Shown here one piece after another: positions 36,826 through 48,729 of a DNA stretch of 64,000 nt; position 1 is the first letter of the stretch, and every line of letters begins with the position of its first letter. This stretch comes from Raphanus sativus (lineage: Eukaryota; Streptophyta; Magnoliopsida; Brassicales; Brassicaceae): positions 4,896,668 to 4,960,667 of the forward strand of contig NC_079519.1 in NCBI RefSeq assembly GCF_000801105.2, given 5' to 3'. The notes beneath the pieces were generated by a model. That model was not told the DNA's origin and searched no databases. It worked only from the letters and a program-made list of their open reading frames with translations. A program made the translations under genes and the position numbers.

Positions 36826-37167
36826 GGGGGAAAGTGTGTATTAAGTTTAGTATATGACTAAACTTAGTAACATTTTTGGCTAATAATTAGGAATGTTTTA
36901 TTCTATTTTTGGAGTGAGTTTACTGGTGTATAGAAGAAGAATTATCATTCTTGATTTTGATTAAAATAATTTACAAATTCTTTTTCAAGATTGGCTTTGC
37001 ATGTGGTTCCATATGACCTACAGATTTTGTAGAAGAGATCTAACGTTCCTAACATTCATTCTTGATTTCGAATCTAACATGACTAACATCCAAAAACAGA
37101 GAAAGAGAAGCTTTTGAAGAGGAAGATCTGATCTCACTGACACTTTCAGTCTAAAGAAAGACCAACA

Positions 37168-40100
37168 ATGGGTACTGTTTGTGCCTCTGCCTGATAATTG
37201 TCCAATCTATGCTTTTTACCAACAAATCATCTTGTAGATCTATGTAATCTGATATATACAAGTCCTGTTTCTCTGTTATCTATAAGAAACAATGTTTTAT
37301 TCATCTCATTTCATTGCAAAATTGTTGGATTCTTGATTTTTGATGATCAAAATAAGAATACATTGATTGTGATGAGGTTACATATTTGCATATTGGATGC
37401 AGATAAGAGCGAGGGATGTTGTTCTGTACAGCTTATAGACGGTGATGGTATATACAATGTCTCTGGCATCGACCATTTCATAAAAGATGTGAAACTTGGA
37501 GAGTGTGGCCTCTCTTATGCAGTCGTCTCCATCATGGGTCCTCAAAGCAGCGGTATACACTTTTTTTTTCTTAAGAGCAGAGAGTTCTTATCTTAAAGAA
37601 CATTTTGTGGTTTTGACACAGGGAAGAGTACACTATTGAATAGTTTGTTTGGAACAAACTTTATGGAGATGGATGCATTCAAGGGAAGGTATGATATCAT
37701 TTGATAGTATTTTAAAAACTCGTCTCCTGATTTGGGAAATGTCTATAGGTCTCAGACCACAAAAGGTATCTGGCTTGCAAGATGTGCTGGTATAGAGCCT
37801 TGCACACTTGTAATGGACTTAGAGGGCACAGATGGAAGAGAGCGAGGAGAGGTTTTTCTTTCTTTCATTACCACTTCTGGTTTAGTGTGTGAGATTTTGA
37901 TTCAGTTTCTTTAAACCATGTCCTGTTTTTTTCTTTTCCCCAACCAGGATGATACTGCATTTGAGAAACAAAGTGCTCTTTTCGCTCTTGCTATCTCGGA
38001 TATCGTCTTGATCAACATGTAAGTTTGTAGTAGAAACTTAACGCTTGTGTTGTAAGGAAAGTATTTTCATTACATTCTCAACGCTTGTGTTGTGTTTTTT
38101 GTAGGTGGTGTCACGATATTGGTCGTGAACAAGCTGCTAATAAACCTCTCTTGAAAACTGTCTTTCAGGTGCTTGTTTGTGATTAGAAAGTTAAAAAAAA
38201 AAAGAAAAAACTCTTTGTGTGTCAACTTCTTTGGAGTTGTGTGTTTGACAGGTTATGATGAGATTGTTTAGTCCACGTAAAACAACAATGCTGTTTGTAA
38301 TACGAGATAAAACTAGGGTACACTCACTCTCTTTTGTTATCTTTATCATTACTATTAAATCATCATTACTGTTTTGTTGATGTGATTTTTGGCTGCAGAC
38401 ACCATTGGAGAACTTAGAGCCTGTCTTAAGAGAAGATATTCAGAAGGTTGAAAAAATAAGTGACTTTCAGCTAATTCCAAATTTATATTCATATAAAAGA
38501 TAAGCTGATCAACGGTTTGTTCTGTCATTGTGGCAGATATGGGACTCTGTCCCAAAGCCTGAAGCACACAAAGAAACTCCTATGAGTGACTTCTTCAATG
38601 TATGTTATGCTACAGAATGGTTTCCACATTTCCAGATACTTCATGTGGTTTTCTCTCTTTTAATTGTTAGGTTGAAGTTGTTGCTCTTTCTAGTTATGAG
38701 GAGAAGGAAGAACAGTTTAAAGAGCAGGTATGTGTGTGTGTGTGTATGAGATGTTCCAAGTTGGCACATGCTTTTTATAAACATGTTCATTTTTTTTTTT
38801 TTTTTTGAAATTTAGGTTGCTAGTTTGAGACAACGTTTCATGCATTCTATTGCACCCGGTGGTCTTGCTGGAGACAGAAGAGGAGTGATTCCAGCTTCAG
38901 GTTTTGCATTTAGTGCAGATCAGATATGGAGAGTCATCAAAGAGAATAAGGATCTTGACCTTCCTGCCCACAAGGTAAAGCTTATAGCAAATAGCTTTAG
39001 ACTTTTGTTTTATACTTACTCTTGAGTCTGAGTTCATTCTTTTTTTTTTGCAGGTCATGGTGGCTACTGTGCGGTGTGAAGAAATTGCAAACGAGAAGTT
39101 TTCGCATTTCATTGCTAACGAGGTAATGTTCCATGTTTGAAGGGTCTTTGTGAGTCACATAGTCACTAACCAACCTTCTTGCTTTTACAGGACTGGCGCA
39201 AACTTGATGGGGAGGTGCAAGCTGGTCCAGTTTCTGCTTTTGGAAAGAGGCTTACTTCTATTCTCGGTTCTTGCTTATCAGAGTAAGCACATCTATGTTA
39301 ACCAAGCTACTCTCACACATCAACTTTTTATTTATATTTTGTAAACTAATTTATTTGACTAGATATGATGGGGAGGCTACATTCTTTGATGAAGGTGTCA
39401 GATCTTCAAAGAGACATCAGCTTCAAGAAAAGCTTCTCCAAGTAAATAAATACAATCTTGGATCTCTTGAACATGTTTTTTTTTAATCTCAGAGACCTAT
39501 ACTATATGCTTTCCTCACTGTTTTTTTTTTAACCTTACAGCTAGTGAATCCAGCGTTTCAAGATGTGTTAGGACATATAAGATTTGGAATGCTTGAAAAG
39601 TTCAAGGCTTCTTTTGATAAAGCTTTAGAGATTGGTGAAGGGTTTTCTTCAGCTTCAAGTGTTTGGTTCAAGTCTTGCATGGCTCAATTCGATGAAGAGT
39701 GTGCAGGTGCCATCGTTGAACAAGCCGATTGGGACACAGCTAAAGTAAGGGACAAGCTAGTCCGTGACATCGAGGCTCACATTTCCTCTGTCCGGACTTC
39801 TAAATTATCTGAACTTACTAGTCAATACGAGGTAAACAGAAAAGAACAAAAGACGCTTTGGAACATTGAGTTATGTTACTGACTTAGCCTACTAACTTGC
39901 AGTCCAAGCTTCATGAAGCATTGTCTGAACCGGTGGAAGCTTTGTTGGAAGGAGCGAATGATGAAACGTGGAGAACAGTAAAGAAGCTTCATCAGCGTGA
40001 AACTGAATCTGCCGTCTCTGGACTCAGTAGTGCATTAGCTTGTTTTGACATTGAACAAGAGACAATAGACAAAATGGTGAAGAGTCTTCAGGAGTATTCA

Positions 40101-41436
40101 AGAGGTGTAATAGAATCTAAGGCAAAAGAAGAAGCTGGAAGGGTCTTAATGCGTATGAAAGAAAGGTATATAAAAGCAAACCTTTCAAGATTAGCTTAAA
40201 ACAAAAACAATCTGATGTTCTTGTTCTTCCTTTTTCAGGTTTGGTACAATCTTCAGCCATGATTCTGATTCAATGCCACGTGTTTGGACCGGAAAAGAAG
40301 ATATTCGAGCTATTACTAAAGCAGCTAGATCAGCTGTATGATTTATTTCCCTCTTAACGTTTTGTTTACAAGTGTTGAACAAAAGCCTAAGTAAACACTG
40401 TTCTTGTGGTTTCTTGTTTCAGTCCTTGAAGTTGCTCTCAGTAATGGTTGTAATCAGATTAGGTGATGAGACCGATAACATAGAGAAGACACTAACTGTT
40501 GCTCTTTTGGATCCAACAACGTCTAAAAAGAGCACTACAGCATCTGATCCATTAGCTTCAAGCACTTGGGATGGGGTATGTATGACTCTGCTCCAGTCTA
40601 TTTTCACTTTATTTGATTCTTAATATGGCTCCCATTATTTTTTGTAGATTCCATCATCAAGAACTTTGATCACACCGGTACAGTGTAAATCTGTATGGAG
40701 ACAGTTCAAGACGGAAACAGAGTATACAGTGACTCAAGCCATATCTGCACAGGCATGGTTACTTTACTCGCAAGTAAGCTATGCTTTATGAATACTAATT
40801 GGTTTATACTAATTCAGGAAGCGAATAAGCGTGGTAGTAACTGGTTACCCCCTCCATGGGCAATTCTTGCATTGATCATACTTGGATTCAACGAGTTCAT
40901 GACTCTTCTAAGGTCCATAAATGCTAGTACTGATTGTTTCATATAGATGAATGTTTATGTAACATTCTGATATGATCTTTTTTCTTCTTACTGTAACAGA
41001 AACCCTCTTTATCTCGGTCTCTTGTTTGTCGGTTATCTTCTCTTGAAAGCACTCTGGACGCAACTAGATATCCCTGGCGAGTTCCGCAATGGTGCAGTAA
41101 GTGTTTTACCAATCTTCTCAAATCTCATTGAAGTAGTAGTAGTAGTTTTTTTATTCATGAATCATGGAGTCTTGATCAAGGATCAAGATTCAAGAACTCT
41201 TGATAGGGATACTCATATGAGGTTACTACTTGTGGTTTCTTCAGCTTCCAGGGCTCATATCTATATCAGCAAAGTTTGTTCCCACGGTCATGAACCTTCT
41301 CAAGAACCTTGCTGCGGAAGGTCAAGCTCCTCCCGCAGCTAATCCTGAGAACCGTCCTCCGAGCAACAACGCTTCTTCAAGTGTTTCTTCGTCAAAAAAT
41401 CCACCAGAACACAAAAGTGCCTCGAAGACAGATTAA
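37168..41436 (+). CDS. RL1: RHD3-like ER-membrane GTPase (RHD3 homolog 1)
   Basis: Twenty-two exons were traced from a four-base first exon (ATGG, 37168-37171) through 37403-37552, 37622-37688, 37749-37851, 37948-38018, 38105-38168, 38252-38317, 38399-38446, 38537-38599, 38671-38727, 38816-38974, 39054-39122, 39191-39282, 39363-39441, 39541-39831, 39903-40165, 40239-40335, 40423-40575, 40648-40752 (or 40773), 40818-40912, 41000-41096, 41245-41436; ~794-801 residues. The GTPase domain has GPQSSGKST (47-55), [16 protein letters not shown] and the IRDKT guanine-specificity motif. A helical middle follows. Near the C-terminus two hydrophobic segments ([18 protein letters not shown] and [15 protein letters not shown]) form the membrane hairpin. 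Family members fuse ER tubules (atlastin/Sey1-like). The tail is Pro/Ser-rich. Confidence 0.93.
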
Positions 41437-42543
41437 GATGAGGGGGTCATAAAGAATCTTGTTTACACCCTCCTAGCTAGGGTTTGATTTCCAATACATT
41501 TTTTTTACTCGTGCTTACTCATGAGTGCAAAACGCTGCGTTTCAGAACCTTTTGTTTTTTTCTCCTCTGCAAGTGTTTCCTCTGCATGTAGACTAGCTTC
41601 GTCTATGCATGTCTTATGTCTACAACCCCATGAAAAGAGAGGAGAAATTAATCTTTACATTAACTGCTGAGTGGTGAAGTTTTGTAACCATTTTTAAAAA
41701 ATATTGAATTACATTTTCAGAATCTAACTCATGGATCAAATTATGAATCTACACTTAAATAATTTAGATAATAATATTATTATTTATCGAATAAAAATTG
41801 ACTGCGACTGTTTTGAAGAGAGAAATCTCATGTGACATTTACGGCGTGATGCGATGTGACATTTATAATCGATACTCGTAAAGATGATTGTATACAAGTA
41901 ACCCATGATGCATGATATTTTCAGAGTCCTATTCAAAATAAACATATTTATGAATTATTAATGAATTATTGATTATTAAGTTTTTTTTTAAAAGCATAGT
42001 TTTTATACTACAAATTTTATTAAAATCTCGAATTACCAATTTAAATTTATTAATGAAATATTTTTTTCAATTATTAATGAATTATTGATTACTAAGTTTA
42101 TTTTTTAAAACATATTTTTATACTAGAAATTTATTTAAATCTCGAATTAGCAATATACAATTCACCCATATTTATAATAATTTTCATAAACTAAAATATT
42201 TTATCTAATTTTCAATTAAATATTTTATATTATTATAATGAATTTTATATATATATATATATATTACTATATATATGTATATATATGAAATGTGAGGGTC
42301 CCATAAGATGCGATTCTGTTATAATGTTTCAAAGAAATGTACACAAGTCCGGGTCTGCCCATGATCACATGTTCAACCAAATAAAGCGGAAGGTACTCTC
42401 TATCTCTATGGTTAGGTGAAAATAATCAATCAATACACTAGTTGTCAAAAATATGACTCGTCAAGACTTTGTTAAGTAGCTACTCCGAGTAAATGTGATC
42501 ATAACGACGATAAGTTCATCTGTTACAAATTAAACTACTTGAC
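41437..42543. other. Intergenic AT-rich DNA downstream of RL1
   Basis: No gene seen. A ~45-base phrase containing TTATTAATGAATTATTGATTA occurs twice (about 41954 and 42072), as part of a local ~120-bp duplication. A (TA)n tract lies at 42248-42282. Confidence 0.5.
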
Positions 42544-42558
42544 AAACATTCCTGGCTC

Positions 42559-43032
42559 GGAGTTTTAACCAGCCGCATACTTTCACTGAGGTCCTCACGT
42601 GGGTTCATAACTCTACCCCACCTGGAAAAATAAGAACAATTTGCAAACTGCTGATGCAAGCTGTTCTCTATGTCTTATGTGGAATGAGAGGAACAGGAGA
42701 CTGCATACGGCGGTATCTATGCACTTTTAGCGTATTACTAAGGAGATTCAGACAATTATGAAAACCAAACTGTTTGGTATGGATCAGATTGTTAGGAGCA
42801 ATACCAGGATCAGCCCAATTCCATCACAACCCGGAGAAAGATATCTTCAGCTATGGTTCCAGAACTTCCCATCTTGACTTGCCTTATTCAGCTTGTTTTA
42901 TGAAAATCCTTTCTTGTTGTACATGTGTTTTTTATCTCCCTGGCTTTGAGCTTGCTTCTATTTTGTAAATTCTGAAACAATATCCCTTTAGGGAAGTAGA
43001 ATGAATAAAAGGAAAAGTTTAAGGGAAAAAAA
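42559..43032 (+). mobile_element. 5'-truncated LINE fragment with poly(A) and target duplication
   Basis: Frames around 42650-42790 read LLMQAVLYVLWNERNRRLHTAVSM, then MKTKLFGMDQIV, the extreme C-terminus of plant LINE ORF2. The element ends in an A-run at 43026-43035. AAACATTCCTGGCTC (42544-42558) and AAACATTCCGGGCTC (43033-43047) form a 15-bp target duplication with one mismatch. Confidence 0.8.
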
Positions 43033-43582
43033 AAACATTCCGGGCTCTGTATATTGTTGTCTTTTTGTGTGTATTTGTTTAGGTAAAGATGATACATACA
43101 TGGATACACTTTGAATCTATCAAGCCTTGATTCAACGGCTATCAGACTCCTATTTCAACCGTTTCGTATCGCCCATCTATTTATATAAAACACAGTTTCC
43201 TCCCTCTTGCGCGTGCCACGTAGGATGACAGGTCACAAAGTCATTTAATTCCGTGCCGACACGTGTCCAATAAATGAAACGCGGAGTGTTGGATTACATC
43301 TATTGGGCCCTGCTTCGCGAAGTGATTTTCGGCCCAGAGACCGCGTAAGCAACGTGAAACCCTACTACATGTTGATACGAAACACCTTCGTGTTCTTCGT
43401 TCCTCCTTGGCGGCGGAGGTGCCGATCCGTATTCATTCTGTAACAGTATGAGTATATTCGTCTTTAATCCTCTTAATTCCACTACGTGACATTCGATTGA
43501 TCTGGATTGATATCTGTATAAATATGTGTACGCAGATCTCTTTTTTGATTTCATCTCATTATCGCTTTCTCTCATACTGACG

Positions 43583-43711
43583 GAGCAAGCAGACGAACAA
43601 ACGGAGCAGGCGGCAGAGAGCGACAGAGCAAGCCGACGAACAAATGGATCAAGCGGCGGAGAGCGATGGAGCAAGCAACAAGCGACGGAGAGCTGATGAA
43701 CCAAGTGATGG
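43583..43711 (+). repeat. Imperfect ~43-bp tandem repeat, about three copies
   Basis: Copies begin GAGCAAGCAGACGAACAAA (43583), GAGCAAGCCGACGAACAAA (43626) and a diverged GAGCAAGCAACAAGCGACG (about 43668). The 43-bp period is not a multiple of three, so it is unlikely to be coding. Confidence 0.7.
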
Positions 43712-43905
43712 GCAGATCAAGATGGATAGCCATGGAACAAGAAACGAAGAGTGTGAAGAGATATATATCAAAAGCATTTCCTACAGTTCAAGCTCTCACA
43801 TGGGAGGTCGATAGGCTCTCGCACATGGTGAGTCTGTAAGAGTTGCGATCTTTTTTTATTTGTTTTTGTAGGAGACATGTTGTTTTGATACGTTTTAAAA
43901 CACAG

Positions 43906-44740
43906 GCGCATTATGTGCTGCTTCTATGCTCTTTCAAAGAGCAACTTCAACAACATGTTCGTGTTCATGCAATGGAAGCTGTGATGGCCTGTTGGGATAT
44001 TGAGCAGTCTCTTCAAAGCTTAACCGGTTAGTCAATAGTAAAAGACAAGTTCTTTTTTTTTTAATTATTATTTTCTGGTTGTTAAGCCATGTGTGTTGTT
44101 GTTGGTGAGATAGGAGTATTTCCGGGTGAAGGAATGCGAGCAGAAGCGATGCTAATATGTTTGATGGGGGTTCAGACGTTTTGGGTTTTGGTCCTTGGAT
44201 TCCTACCGAGAGCGAGAGATCCTTGATGGTACGTGTTAGACAAGAACTCAAACATGAGCTCGAACAGGTAATATGCGCACAACTAATCAACTACTATAAG
44301 ACTAAGACCAAATACTTGAAGTCTATTTGGTTTTACATGAATGATCTTCTAACAAATGTAGAAGCTTTGTTTGTTTGTTTGGTGTGAAAAAGGGTTACAA
44401 GGAGAAGATAGTAGCTAGACATAAGAGAGGAGACACTGGGGAAGAGAAGAGCTGAGAAGTTACCAGGAGACACCATCTCTGTTCTCAAAGCTTGGTGGCA
44501 ATCGCATTCCAAATGGTCTTACCCTACTGTCAGCTCTCTCTCTCTCTCTCTCGTCAGTTTTCTTCCATTTAATGAAATTTTCAAGTAATAAGAGTGAGCA
44601 TTGCAAATATTTGATTTGCAGGAGGAAGATAAGGCTAGGTTGGTGTAGGAGACAGGTTTGCACTTAAAGCTGATAAACAATTGGTTCAATCGGAGAAAGG
44701 GGAACTGGCACAGCAAACCATCTTCCTCCACTGTTTGAAT
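43906..44740 (+). pseudogene. KNAT3-type (class II KNOX) homeobox gene fragment
   Basis: Exon-like blocks with retained splice sites: 43906-44026 ([18 protein letters not shown], then [23 protein letters not shown]2), 44114-44267 ([20 protein letters not shown] to [13 protein letters not shown] side), 44393-44527 (GYKEKIV to [12 protein letters not shown]), and from 44621 (EEDKARLV, stop, ETGLHLKLINNWF, then GNWHSKPSSSTV, homeodomain helix 3). Breaks: loss of the acidic stretch with a frameshift in block 2, a 4-base insertion in block 3, a TAG where relatives have Gln, and loss of one codon in the WFxNQR motif. Introns are kept, so it was copied as genomic DNA. The KNOX1 part is missing. Cannot encode a homeodomain protein as it stands. 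Confidence 0.88.
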
Positions 44741-46209
44741 CCGGAAACTCAGCTAGAGGCAACACATCAGTAACACGGGCGATCAATGTCATCTTCACCA
44801 TCCATGCTTATTCTTCTTCATTAACAAAGTCATTGGGATTATCATAAAGTGATCAAGTTCATATGGATTGTTTATTATACTTCTGTTTTGTCCACAAAAC
44901 GTTTTTTTCTATTGTAACTGAAGTTTAATAATTTTATACAAATTATTTTTTGAAAATAGGCTTACTATTGAATACTAGAAATTTTACAAGAAAAATGGCA
45001 GTCATATAATACAAAATGAGAAGATAACCAAAAGTGGTAGACAATTGAACACCAACTTTAAAGCAGAACATAAGAGAAGAAAAAAACTCAGATGGAATTT
45101 GAATCCTAATATTTTTTTCAACTTGCTCACCATCTTCTAAATTTTCTGATACTAAAAACAAAAAAAATATGTAATAATTATAAATATACTATGACAACAA
45201 ATAATACAAAAGTATTCACGTTTTGCTAAGTTGTTCTTTTTTTGTCAAGTTAAATTGTTTTACTCAAATATAATTGTTAGATAATTTAAATTAAACTAGA
45301 ATATATGGAAACCTTTGGGTTTAGCCCCAAATAAGCCATAAGAAAATTATTTAAACTCTCACCAACACATCAGCTTGCATTCTTTGTGTCTTTGTTTGTG
45401 GGTTGGCTAATTTACTGAGTTCACACAGTTAGGTTTGTTACAGTATTTGACCATTTTAGCCAACTTATTGAAATCATATATAAATCCATTTTGCGCGAGT
45501 ATTACTTTTAAACTCTCTTTCTCTCTCATTTTGGATCCCACCACTTGAGAAACTCCAATCTGCCTTGCTAATCCATCTAAAAACAACAAAAAACCGATTA
45601 GAACCTTTAAATTATATCAAGATTAAAAAACATAAATCATATGGATGTAACCTTATCAGAGAATTTGGCAATAATCTACAATTAATAGCATTTCCATAGC
45701 TTTGTAATGCACAAGTCACTTTGATTAGATGAGCTGGGACAACTTTCCAATCGAGACTACATTTATCTGGTTTGAAATAGTTTCATCTTTAAAAAAAAAT
45801 TGGATTGATAGGTATATATCTTATTTCAGAACCAGTTTGATGTTTCCACCTTAGTCCGTTTAAGTTGATATACTACAAAATACTAAATTTCGTTTAAGTT
45901 AACAAACTACAAAATACTAAATTGCGAATACTCACTATACTTATACACCATGTAGAGAAGACCAATTGATTTACAAATATTCTAAATGCAAACCAAACGA
46001 ACAAACAATTTTTTTTAATAGAAATGTATATCATAAACAACAATATAACAATATTTTGTTAATAAGATTATAAAAATATAATAAGTATAAGAAAATACAT
46101 TATAAAACATCAAATAAGATATAAGTAAAATAGTAAACAAAAACATAAAATAGACAAAAATAACAAATTGAAATATACAATCCCGCCCGTAGGGCGGGTC
46201 GGCCCTAGT

Positions 46210-46635
46210 TAATGATATAGACAGGCTTCTTCAAGGAGCACACCGGTTAAGAAATTACCCGTCGACAAATACATCGGCTAACATGAAGATTTATTGATTT
46301 TGGATTTTTTTAGGAGATTTCTCGAAACAATATGAAGGAAACGAATACAGTATCATTAGTGATGGCAACATCATGAAGAATATCTGTGTCAAATGATTTG
46401 AGGTACGGTTCAGTATTTGGAAAATTGGGACCGCATGCTTCGCACTATAGTCCATTCTCTATAAACATGGGACCGCATGTCATAAATCATCATAGTGTAA
46501 CAGTTACACGGAAACTACTTTTAAAGGTTAGACAAAATAACATGTTATGAATGTATGACACAATAGCGGAATTTCAGGCGGAATACATTCCATACTTCTT
46601 ATTTTTTCTTCCATCATAGCGTTTCTGCATTACTA
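46210..46635. other. Intergenic DNA between Helitron and SINE
   Basis: No gene seen; GGGACCGCATG occurs twice (46428 and 46470). Confidence 0.4.
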
Positions 46636-46648
46636 AAAATAACAATCT

Positions 46649-46902
46649 AGACCGGGAGCTTGTGGTCAAGCGGTAAAGGTAAAGATTTGGGATGTCACCA
46701 CATTTCAGGTGCGATCCACCTATCATGCAAAATTAAGTTACACTTTTCTAGTCATCTTACACGAATATGAGCTACTGTATTTTGGTTTATTTGAATATCC
46801 GGAAGAAATCTATTTGTGGACTGCACTTTTCATTTGGGATTAGCTATGTGTTTTTAATAGATCCGGATTTAACACATTTTAGTCAAAAAATAAAATAAAA
46901 TA
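46649..46902 (+). mobile_element. tRNA-derived SINE
   Basis: The 5' part has an A-box-like TGGTCAAGCGGTAAAGG and a B-box-like GGTGCGATCC about 40 bases later, as in Brassicaceae SINEs. The 3' end is A-rich (AAAATAAAATAAAA). Flanks AAAATAACAATCT (46636-46648) and AAAATAATAATCT (46903-46915) form a 13-bp duplication with one mismatch. Confidence 0.75.
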
Positions 46903-47158
46903 AAAATAATAATCTCGATAGAGTAACGTGCGTAATCAATTCGACTTTAGTTTATGCGGTTTAATTCGAAAATATATATCAACCAAATAGGTACCCTTTT
47001 GGATAAAGAACCAAATAGGTACTTGTTGAAACAAAATTACAATCGTAGTTTCATACAACTTCATGCGTACTTAGGATAAAGTCCAATATCTTGGAATAAG
47101 AAGAAGAGTCACCACAGATAATATCTTCTTCTTCCTACATTATATCAAAAACATCGAT

Positions 47159-48552
47159 CTAACCAGACTGAGAAACTCGAAGAGCACGAGGCATTATTGG
47201 CTCATGATGAACATTAATCCCGACAGAGATTGTCTGAATCTTGCAAGTATTCTCCGCACTAGTACTCAGCATCTTCTTCTCCTTCTCTTCCTCCAAGATA
47301 ATCTCCTCTATGGTTCCCATTAATATCTTCTCCAAGCTTTCACCATCGGTCCATTCTCTAATTGATGCTTTAACCAACATAGGATTTTGACTAATCAGAT
47401 CCCAAACCGGAAAATTCTTACGTGGCATCACGAAATCTTCAGCTTTTAGTTTTAAACTTGGACAGTAATCACCAGCTCCATCTCCTAAATAGACCATCTT
47501 TTTCTTCCCTTCTTTAGCTAGAGATTCTTGAATCCTCTCAATGACCAAGCCCTGAATAAATGCAAACATATATAATGATTAAACTATGGTCTAATATTTA
47601 GACACGACCAAAAACGGGACCACGGGACCATTGACATAGAGATGACATGTTTTGACTGATGTGGTCAATACCTGACCAAAACATCATTTTTAACATTTTA
47701 TATCAAAGTGCACTTTTGGTGTAACGAAAAAGTTTTTTTTTTGTTTTGCTAAATGTAACGAACTAGATATGAAAACGCTAATTAAAAGAAAAAAATGTCC
47801 AATGTACCTTGCACATATTAGGAGGGCAAGTGCCATGAGTGCAACCATGAGACGAGTTAGTGAAATCATGGTAAGGAGAAATTCTCAACGTGTCATGCTC
47901 ATCGACAAACCCTGGGTTCGAGTTGATCTCAGAGAAGAGTTCACTAATCCCGAGATGCTCAACCATGGTCTCGATGAAGAACATGTTCGCATCGCTCACT
48001 ATCCTAAGCTCACACCTGGAAACCGAACCGTAAATGTTGTTTCGTCAGAACCGGTGGGTTTTGTCTAATATTAGACAAGATTTTATAATTAAAAGAAAAA
48101 ACAAAAAATGAATGCAAATAATAATAATAACGTGTTACCCTAGAGCATGTGCAGCTTTGATGGCAGGGACGACCCGCGGATGGATAGGGATCGTTCTTAG
48201 AGCTTGTTTGATCTCTTCAATGGTTTTTCCTTGATCATGAAGTTCTTTCATCATACAATCCTGTAATATTTAACAAAATAACATTTATGGTTTCGTTTAT
48301 GTATATGAACAAAGCTGCAAATTGACAAAAACTAAATTTGTTTTTTTTTTCTTTTATTATATAAAGAAACAGAGGAGGGAAGGTAAGGTTACAAACCATG
48401 ACTGTGTTCCAAGGCATGGTGGGGAGAAGTTGATTAAACAAATCAGTGAAGCCAAGTTCATCGATAACCCAATTATCGCTATCAACGTCGATGATGGTCT
48501 TGTCGAAATCGAACACAACGACAATGTTGTTCTTGTTGTTAATTTGAGCCAT
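47159..48552 (-). CDS. PPsPase1: HAD-family pyrophosphatase, PPsPase1/PS2-like
   Basis: Four exons, 48552-48397, 48260-48139, 48015-47808, 47551-47159; 292 residues. The HAD nucleophile motif is VVFDFDKTI (Asp15, Asp17), motif II is IVSDAN, and motif IV is LGDGAGDYCPS. FPVWDLISQNPMLVKAS and the Cys-rich SSHGC-CPPNMCK region fit the plant PHOSPHO1-like group that includes Arabidopsis AT1G73010, a cytosolic enzyme that cleaves pyrophosphate and is induced by phosphate starvation. The C-terminus carries a Glu/Lys-rich stretch with variable end. Exon phases are consistent and the start matches the family. The gene lies between the SINE and a 2.8-kb gene-free region. Confidence 0.92.
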
Positions 48553-48650
48553 GTCTCAAGAAAACCTGGAGAAATTTGTGTGTTTAGATTTGATTGGATC
48601 TTTGAGTTCGTTGGCTTGTGGATGGGAGGACGAGAGAAATGTGGTTTGGT

Positions 48651-48657
48651 ATTTATA
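48651..48657 (-). promoter_or_regulatory. Probable TATA box of the PPsPase1-like gene
   Basis: On the minus strand TATAAAT lies about 100 bases before the start codon at 48552. No clear P1BS (GNATATNC) site was found in the first 350 bases upstream. Confidence 0.5.
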
Positions 48658-48729
48658 CAAAACAATGGAGGGTTTTCATGGAGATGCCGTTGGAATATTA
48701 CCTTGATGGTGAAAAAAGGATGAAGAAGA

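Larger units (their letters stand above)
43176..46208 (+). mobile_element. 3-kb Helitron carrying a captured class II KNOX fragment
   Basis: The 5' end reads TCTATTTATATAAAACACAG preceded by A; a GTGCCACGTAGGATGACAGG region follows, common near Helitron 5' ends. The 3' end has a perfect 7-bp hairpin CCCGCCCGTAGGGCGGG, then TCGGCCCTAG, followed by T. No target duplication. No helicase was found. Inside are a promoter-like segment with TGGGCC/GGCCCA motifs (43309-43335), a ~43-bp imperfect repeat (43583-43710), the KNOX fragment (43906-44740), and AT-rich filler to the end. The 3' end is the stronger of the two end calls. Confidence 0.75.

Noticed and set aside
46651..46730. tRNA gene
   Set aside because: Only A- and B-box-like motifs are present; no acceptor stem or cloverleaf, and an A-rich tail with target duplication shows a SINE.
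47769..48068. Plus-strand 99-codon open frame
   Set aside because: Antisense shadow of PPsPase1-like exon 3, which is conserved and correctly spliced on the minus strand.
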